Shown in pieces: positions 58,178 to 64,000 of a DNA stretch of 64,000 bases. The position numbers were made by a program, and so were the translations under genes. Origin of the DNA: Tribonema minus (taxonomy: Eukaryota; Sar; Xanthophyceae; Tribonematales; Tribonemataceae); contig JAFCMP010000368.1 of NCBI GenBank assembly GCA_017506865.1, forward strand, positions 310,001-374,000. The letters are read 5' to 3'. The notes under the pieces were generated by a model, which was given only the letters and a program-made list of their open reading frames with translations, made no database searches and was not told the origin of the DNA. How positions within the stretch are numbered: position 1 is the first letter of the stretch; each line of letters starts with the position of its first letter.

Positions 58178-58859
58178 GTAGAGCTGCGGCAACTATGCTG
58201 GTTTTCCCGGCACCCCGCGGGCCATACACCAGCAAAGACGGGTTTTGATCATCGTCCCTTGCAGTGTCCACGAAACCCTTGAAATCCGAAACACAGCCGC
58301 GCTTCACGAGCTTATCACCTTGCAGAGCCTCGTTAAGGACAAGTGTGCTGCTGTGGAGCATGCCCGCAGCGCGCGTCATGTTGTTTGCGCCACCTCCCGT
58401 GAAGGCAGGCTTCAAAGCTGTAGCAGGCAGTGTGGTGAAGGCAAAGGTAGCTCCAGCTACAGTAGTTCAGGAATCCTGTGAGTGCAAGAAAAAAAATAAA
58501 GCAGGTCACACATATGGAAGATGTCAGCAACTTGATTGTTGACATTCCAGACAACGCCAGTTCGCGCACAAGTACAACTGGCCGATCAGCACCGCATTTG
58601 ACACTAGGAAGGACGCTGTACCTCGATATTTGCTGCACCACAACACTTGCATCAGCATACAACAGAAAGAGCCTAAACTCACCTCACCAGGCGCTGACTG
58701 AGAACAAAGAGAAGGGACACTCTGTCGTAACATTGTGTGTGGGGCCAGCCGTTGGGACGGAGCTTTGACACTAGTAGATGCCAGAAATCCATGGGCGCTC
58801 AGAACGGCTGCACACAGCACAGTCACCCGAAGCCATGCAGCTGCTGCTGCATGCCATGG
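58178..58859 (-). CDS. Gene 5: P-loop ATPase, 5' exons only
   Basis: Minus-strand exons at about 58,859-58,677, 58,640-58,530 and 58,470-58,178 can be joined in phase. Exon 1 has a hydrophobic leader (WLRVTVLCAAVLSAHGFLAS). Exon 2 codes QISRYSVLPSVKCGADRPVV. Exon 3 codes DFKGFVDTARDDDQNPSLLV and YGPRGAGKTSIVAAALQ, with Walker A GPRGAGKT, then a donor. No Walker B or later exon is seen: beyond the donor the sequence runs into the left arm of an inverted duplication. The leader followed by Phe resembles bipartite plastid targeting in algae with secondary plastids. It is probably an AAA+/STAND-type ATPase truncated by the rearrangement. Exon 2-3 boundaries are the weakest part. Confidence 0.5.
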
Positions 58860-60230
58860 GACCATCGTGCAGATCTACTGTGCCTCTCACTGGCTGCCCC
58901 GATGACAAAGCGTGGGCGGATGCACAAGCAGGGGGTGAGGGGGGCATAGGGAGCATCATGGTCACGATGGATCAACAACCTGCCTTCACGTAAACCTGGA
59001 CAGATAGTGACATGACGGAGGCTGTCTTGTGGTGGCTGGAGAGGGTACACATGCCGTTCTATCACTCCTGTTCTCCACTGCTAGTACTGCCACTGCGGCT
59101 GTTGATGATAGTGGTGGCAGCTGGTGTATCTTTGCTCAACATGTGCTGCGCGGGGTGCGCTCCTGTGTGCGTTTACATGTCAGCATGAAGGTCCTGCACA
59201 GCACAAAGGTCACGGGAAGGTGCTAGCACCATTTATACCAGCAGGCCTGCCCTCGTTCAGTATTGCTCTTCCCTTCGCCGCGCGTTGCTTCGGCTCGTTA
59301 CTCTCGCTTCTCTGAGCAGAGAGCAGCAAATCACCTCTGCACGTGTAACGCCCTCTGCAGTGGTGCCAGGCCCGCGTGATCAAGCTGCCACGCACCGCCT
59401 ACGCCAGGCCCTTCAAGCTCTCTGCCACCCGCTGCCTCCGTGTTGCCGCTGCGCGCAGGAGACGTACATTTAAAAAACGTGTTTATTCCTACCTTTAAAA
59501 ATGAGAATAAAACAAACAGCTTTGTCTTTATGCTCATGTGGGTAGGCTTTTCCCCAAACACTGAGTGTGTCGTGGCCGACCTAGTAGAAGTTTAGCCCAC
59601 ACTCTGTAGATCTAGGCCTCTTGTTGACTCCAGGCAAGGCAGCGGCAGGCAGAAGGCTGACACTGGGTTGCAGATGAAGAGTGGATTGTATTAATTGCAA
59701 GGGAGCAAGAGAAGAGCTGCTGCAGCTGCCAGCAGTTGGCAACATTGGTGAGCAGTCGGCAACACCACATGTGCACCTAAAGCCAAAGTAGCGGGCCTCA
59801 TTGGTGGGCAACTGACCAATGGTAGGTGGCAGTTACGGAAGCTGCAAAGTTACGTGGGACCAAAAGTGGTCCTTAATAGGGCGGACAAAGGGGCAGATTC
59901 CCACATACCCCCCTTAATGCACCTGTGAGCATGACAACACCAACGTGAAAGTGGTGCATCACAAGAAGATGCTCCCCCCTCCCTTATCATTACAAAGACG
60001 GTGCAATGTTAGATTGCATGACATTGCAAGCGGCCATTAGCCTGAGGGCGGCGCTGCTAACAAAGCTGTATGAAACACGCACGCGCGCGAGCGGCGCACA
60101 GTGTGCAAACACGTTACACAAACATGCGGCTGAAGGCAGCATGTACTTAGTGCGTGTGCAGTGGCGCCCCCCCCCCCCAATGCCTCTTGCAGCTCTTGAC
60201 TCAAGTGCGAGTGTCGAGGTTGATGGTCTT
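58580..60230 (-). repeat. Large inverted duplication, right arm
   Basis: Reverse-complement partner of the left arm, with a 0.6-kb spacer between them that holds the Walker A exon. A shared protein-like stretch (PTNEARYFGFRCTCGVADCS against PTNEAHYFGFRCTCGVADCS) shows the match. No clear target-site duplication was seen at the outer edges. Confidence 0.85.
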
Positions 60231-60262
60231 GGGAAGTGCGAAACGTGAGTCGAAGGCGGTGA

Positions 60263-60946
60263 TTATGTCGTAAAGGCCACGGCTGATGATGAGTTGAGGG
60301 CGGCCCAGGTAGATCCAAGTCGCTCTCCGCAGCGGTGGTGAGCGCCCATTCCCGACATAGCGGCGGACGTCACGCCGTTAACGGCGGACGTGCGCGGCAG
60401 TCGTGTGCGATGTGAAACTGCAGGCCCTTGCTCAGGCCGGCGCTGGTCACGGCAGTAGTAGTTGATAAGTGGCGCCATATCCATGGCGACAGGCAGGTTG
60501 CGTTGACGGGACGGCTGAACTCCAGAACGCGCCGCATGAGCGGGCGTGCCAGCGCGCCGCCGCGCGCGGCGGCTGCGCTGGGTGGCAGGCTGCGGAGGCG
60601 TCGAGTTGCGGCTGCGCGGAAGGCTGCGCTTAGGGTTAGGGTTAGGGTCAGGACCTAACCCTAACCCTGAACTGCTGCCGCAGTGGTGTGAACGACTATG
60701 ATGGTCGCGGTAGCGCTCGCGAGCGCTGCTGCGGTGCGGGCTGCCATTGGTGGTGGCGATGAAAGCTTGGCGCGCGTAGTCGAGCGGCGGCGGTGAGCCG
60801 CGGCGGGGGTGGCGCGATGAGTCGGCGCGGGGCGCGCGGACACCAGCGGTGGCGATCATGTTGGTGCTGCCCATGAAGCGGTGTGACTCAGTGGTGTCCT
60901 TGTTGATACGGCGGTAGTCGCCGCAGACGCGCCACTCGCTCAGCTT
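60263..60946 (-). mobile_element. Gypsy-like reverse transcriptase relic fused to an Arg/Ser-rich frame
   Basis: The minus-strand frame begins KLSEWRVCGDYRRINKDTTE, which matches the early RT motif of Ty3/gypsy elements ('WR...DYR.lN..T'). It then runs into Arg/Ser/Pro-rich sequence with no further RT motif (no YxDD). A TTAGGG-like block is translated as LGLGPDPNPNPK. It is likely a captured or decayed fragment abutting the inverted duplication. Confidence 0.4.
60628..60668. repeat. Head-to-head TTAGGG/CCTAACC block
   Basis: TTAGGGTTAGGGTTAGGG followed by TCAGGACCTAACCCTAACCC. The two orientations form a fold-back of about 18 bp arms, and the block is read through by the open frame of the RT relic. 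Confidence 0.8.
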
Positions 60947-60949
60947 GTG

Positions 60950-62280
60950 TGCGGGTATTCAAATGTGAGTCCTGCATTTGTGCAGTCGTGCTGTAAACAC
61001 TTGTTAGCTGAGCTGGTGATGCCTAATGGGGGGGGGGGGGGGTGGGGGGGGGGCAACCTTCATCACTGCACAAGGAGCAAACAAAGCGGCCTTGTTGCAC
61101 ATGTGTGTAGATCTGGAGCTTTCGATGACTGTCTGTTGAACTTCACACAGGTGCTGGGAGCAGTTAATATGACACTTTTGTTTCAGGTGAATTAACTTCA
61201 AGTCAAGTGTTCAAGATCACACTAGAGAAGGTGATTCTAACATCAGCAGACACGGGTTAAGCAGCACTGTTGTGTCACCAAATGCACCCTCCTTGCATGA
61301 TTGTGGGCCCAATGCGCCGGTGCACCTGCTCAAGTTAGGATTCGGCCGCAGCAAAGGTGCATAGGCCAACGCCAGAGAGAGAGATGTGACGGGAGCAATA
61401 TAAGGATGGGGCAGCCTTTGTGCGCTGGTTACTGGTGCGCTGCTTTTGAACCGATAGGAAACCACGCGTGCACAAAGCAGTATTAGAGTCAACAGCAAAC
61501 CTGCATCTGCCAGCCCAAGGTTGCTTCACTGAGCAGCTTAACGTACCTGAACCATTGATCTGGAGCTGACCTCAACCAGCTTGCGAACAAAACTGCACTC
61601 TAAGTGCTGACCGCAACTAGGGCATGTGAAAGTGTTTGGAACGGAAAGCAATGCAGATGCGCACTTGCCCAGGCACGCATGAGCAGCAGACCACTTGTGA
61701 ACGTGCTGCAGACAGGCTCATTGTTTGCCAGTAGCGCAAGGCACACAGGGGTGGACAAGCAGAACAGACAGCATCAGTGGTTGAGCGAGGGGGAGAAGTG
61801 ACATAATGTCAAAAACATTCTTCTTTAAGGCTGGAGCAAGTCTGTTGAGCACTAATGCATGGCGCAGCAACACCGCGCTGCGACCACGACATGGCTGCAG
61901 CTGCTGCTCTGCCCCCAAAACCAGCTCCTTACGAGTATGCTGTGAGGTTTGGCTGCGCTTTATCGGCTTGAAGTTACTCTTGAACTCAGCCCTGGTGCCA
62001 GCCTGCAGGTGCAAACCCAGGCTGCATGATCGGTTCACTCGCCCCTGTGCTCTGACTGTATATCGCAGGAAGGAGGCTGACACCAACCTCAATGCTTCCT
62101 TCAACTTCAAAGATGTCCGCTGCATGTGCCACCACTAGTATGTGCCTTGGAATTAGCTGGCGTCAACACTTTGCGGCAGCCTTGAACCATGAACTGATGC
62201 CCCTAAACGGTGTGGAACAGGCGTGCGCTCGCAGGTTTTGCGCTGTGCTTAGAGTCAGGGTTGGGTAACCCTACATGTGA
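60950..62280. other. No supported gene
   Basis: Holds a G homopolymer run (about 61,026-61,052) and short open frames such as the one at 61,806-62,138 (MSKTFFFKAGASLLSTNAW), which has no motif or splice support. Confidence 0.4.
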
Positions 62281-62386
62281 TCATCGCGTCGGTAATGTGC
62301 TCCCGAGAACGTCAAGAAAGATCTTCAAGTCGTCAGCGCTGACGTGCAGCGCGCGGCGCCCTATGTCGTACAGCAGAAACTGCCCG
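62281..62386 (-). CDS. Gene 6: C-terminal exon of an unidentified gene
   Basis: After acgtttgcag, enters with one base and codes GQFLLYDIGRRALHVSADDL, then KIFLDVLGSTLPTR and TGA. It is not low-complexity. The preceding intron (62,400-62,900) repeats the pyrimidine tract, acceptor and first bases of this exon about four times, as with the better-supported genes. Upstream exons are not identified. Confidence 0.45.
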
Positions 62387-62389
62387 CTG

Positions 62390-64000
62390 CAAACGTAGCG
62401 GCAATTCGCAGAGCACGGAAAGGAGGGGATAAGCGGGGACGGTGGATCGAGCTCACAATAGGCGCTGAGGTCGTGACCGACCAAAGTTTACATTCTTCTA
62501 CAAGTACTAATCTGCCCGCTGCAATGTGGTGGCAATGCGCAGAGCACGGAAAGGGAGGAGGAACGGGGTTAGCGGATCGAGCTCACAAGGGTACTGCAGC
62601 TGAGACTGTGACCCGCCACAGCTTAGAATCTTCTTCTTCTTGAAGTACTAAACTGCCCTCTGCAATGTGGCGGTAGTGTGCAGAGCACGAAAAAGGGGGG
62701 GACGGGGGAAGCAGCTCGAGCTCACTACATGTAGGTGACGAAAGACGGGGGGGGGGGGGGGGGGGGTCAGCAGGTCGAGAGCTCACTGTATGTAGGTGTT
62801 GCAGCTGACCGCAGTGCGCAGAGCACGGAAAAGGGGGGGGGGGGGGCAGCATGTCGAGCTCACTGTAGTTGTTGTAGCTGTGGTCATGAGCCACTTAAGT
62901 GCATATGCCTCTGCTTGCCATTCTGTTACAGTATCTTAGACGCTGTGCCTACGCTTTGTGGCTCTCGGATTGCTTTTGATGTGCAGATTGAAGTGAAGCA
63001 TTTTCCGCATGTTTTTTACGTGCGCAGCAAGTGATACCGGAATTAGTATTGCTGAGAGGTATGCAGGCTCCAGTAATGGCCACACGTTGCCGAGCGGTGC
63101 GCTGTACAGCGCAACGCGCGCTTCAGCAAGTGCTAGCTGATGATGCATGACTTTCCCCAGCATGCGCACACATGGACACGAATGCGACACTGCATGACAT
63201 GAACTGTGCCAAGCGACTGGTGCATTGCAGGTTTTGCTGACACAACGCATCTCGGTACGACAATAGCACAAGTTGTTCGCGTTTGACAGTGCACAGTGCA
63301 TCACATGTTGCAGTCGGGTCCTTTTGGGCATGTGCGCTGTCAAATGCGAACAACTCGATGATATGAGCTGTGTTGCCTGGTAATAGCGCCGCTCTACAAG
63401 CAGCGCCAGCCAAGCCCCCAACTTCAATGCATACTTCAACTCTTACTTCAAGAATCCTAACTTCAATCCCTTGCTGTGTTACCTGATAATTGCGCCGCTC
63501 CACAGGCAGCGCCCTCCAAGCCCCCTAAACAACGCCCCAAAACCCCCTTCTTGCACCTGCGCAACAGCAGTGAAAGCCATATTCATAGAAGTATATAAAT
63601 TGAGATGACAAGATGCAGATATGTGTATATCAATTCTTGCTCAGTCCGCAAAAAAGCCCAGATGGTGGATGTCCTTGGACCTTGCAACCAGAATCTACAT
63701 GTGTCTTTGTGAACACATTGAAAGTGTCTCAATGAGCGTTGCCGATCAAATGTGCCTGTGCGCCAGCAATGGAGACAGCAGCACATGCATTTACATCACG
63801 AGCCAAAGGCAGAAGGCAACCGTGCTTTCCAGGGACGGTGTGTCTTGCTGTGCAACTGGAATGCTGTCACACCGCATGCCTTCACAGCATGGTAACAATG
63901 GACTGGTGTCATGAACAACACCTTTTAATGCCCCCCACCCTGAGCAACCCTGACCCTAACCCGTCATCTAACTCTAAAAAAACAAGCGCCAACACTACAC
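62390..64000. other. Right end, no named gene
   Basis: Beyond the acceptor echoes, a plus-strand frame ends SRIAFDVQIEVKHFPHVFYV at about 63,034 and might be a gene end. A 63,621-63,914 frame (97 codons) has no motif. A tandem copy pair (63,373-63,415 and 63,474-63,525) and a 23-bp fold-back (about 63,268 and 63,330) are present. Confidence 0.3.
62400..62890 (-). repeat. Decayed acceptor copies before gene 6 last exon
   Basis: Four to five units (minus-strand sense) of GAGCTCGA, a C-rich tract, TTTCCGTGCTCTGCGCATTG, 'ccacattgcag' and CGGGCAG. G/C homopolymers of about 13-20 bp at 62,745-62,766 and 62,834-62,846 belong to the units. Confidence 0.7.

Noticed and set aside
58580-60230. Assembly artefact creating a false inverted repeat
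   Set aside because: The two arms differ by many substitutions and small indels, including frameshifts, which an artefact would not produce; long reads would still be a useful check.
1-64000. tRNA or rRNA genes
   Set aside because: No cloverleaf arms with TTCGA-type loops or rRNA core sequences were recognised by eye; a covariance-model scan would be needed to exclude a tRNA.

Overview
The window looks like nuclear DNA of an intron-rich, single-celled eukaryote, most likely an alga or a related protist. Exons are GC-rich and are bounded by GT/AG introns with strong TGCAG/CGCAG acceptors. They code long Ala, Ser, Gly, Gln and Pro low-complexity tracts. There is no bacterial gene spacing, no operon and no ribosome-binding site. 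Short TTAGGG/CCCTAA blocks sit inside the sequence at dozens of places, mostly in introns. One predicted N-terminus has a signal-peptide-like stretch followed at once by Phe, which would fit targeting to a secondary plastid (haptophyte or stramenopile type). The species cannot be named from the sequence.

Four multi-exon genes can be assembled because every splice junction keeps phase. (1) About 1,103-10,095, + strand: an unnamed protein with an acidic, Ser/Asp-rich C-terminus and a helical body weakly reminiscent of the middle region of fungal-type transcription factors. Its 5' end is unclear. (2) 19,858-12,154, - strand: a low-complexity protein with a six-fold SPxSAAFxTA repeat; its N-terminal start is uncertain. 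(3) 34,405-23,198, - strand: a trimethylguanosine-synthase-type RNA cap methyltransferase (TGS1 family) behind a low-complexity N-terminal region of roughly 1,100 residues. (4) 38,161-55,706, + strand: a type I membrane histidine acid phosphatase with RHGSRTP, RSTD and GHDNTL motifs, nine N-glycosylation sequons, a Pro-rich stalk, one transmembrane helix and a short tail. Its signal-peptide exon was not found.

Downstream, 56,325-60,230 is a large diverged inverted duplication. Its arms are about 1.65 kb and the spacer about 0.6 kb. It carries the 5' exons of a minus-strand P-loop ATPase (Walker A GPRGAGKT) whose first exon is present in both arms. Next to it lies a relic with a gypsy-like reverse-transcriptase motif (WRVCGDYRRIN). 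A last exon of another minus-strand gene lies at 62,386-62,281. A second inverted repeat (35,430-37,075) surrounds tandem palindromic 90-bp units, and a 0.5-kb element with 20-bp perfect terminal inverted repeats (10,711-11,228) lies between genes 1 and 2.

The most striking feature is the build of the introns. The 5' part of an intron commonly holds several decayed copies of the upstream exon's 3' end with its donor site. The 3' part commonly holds several decayed copies of the acceptor and the downstream exon's 5' end, with TTAGGG-like blocks among them. This recurs in most introns of all four genes, on both strands, and suggests that introns here grow by repeated local duplication of splice junctions.
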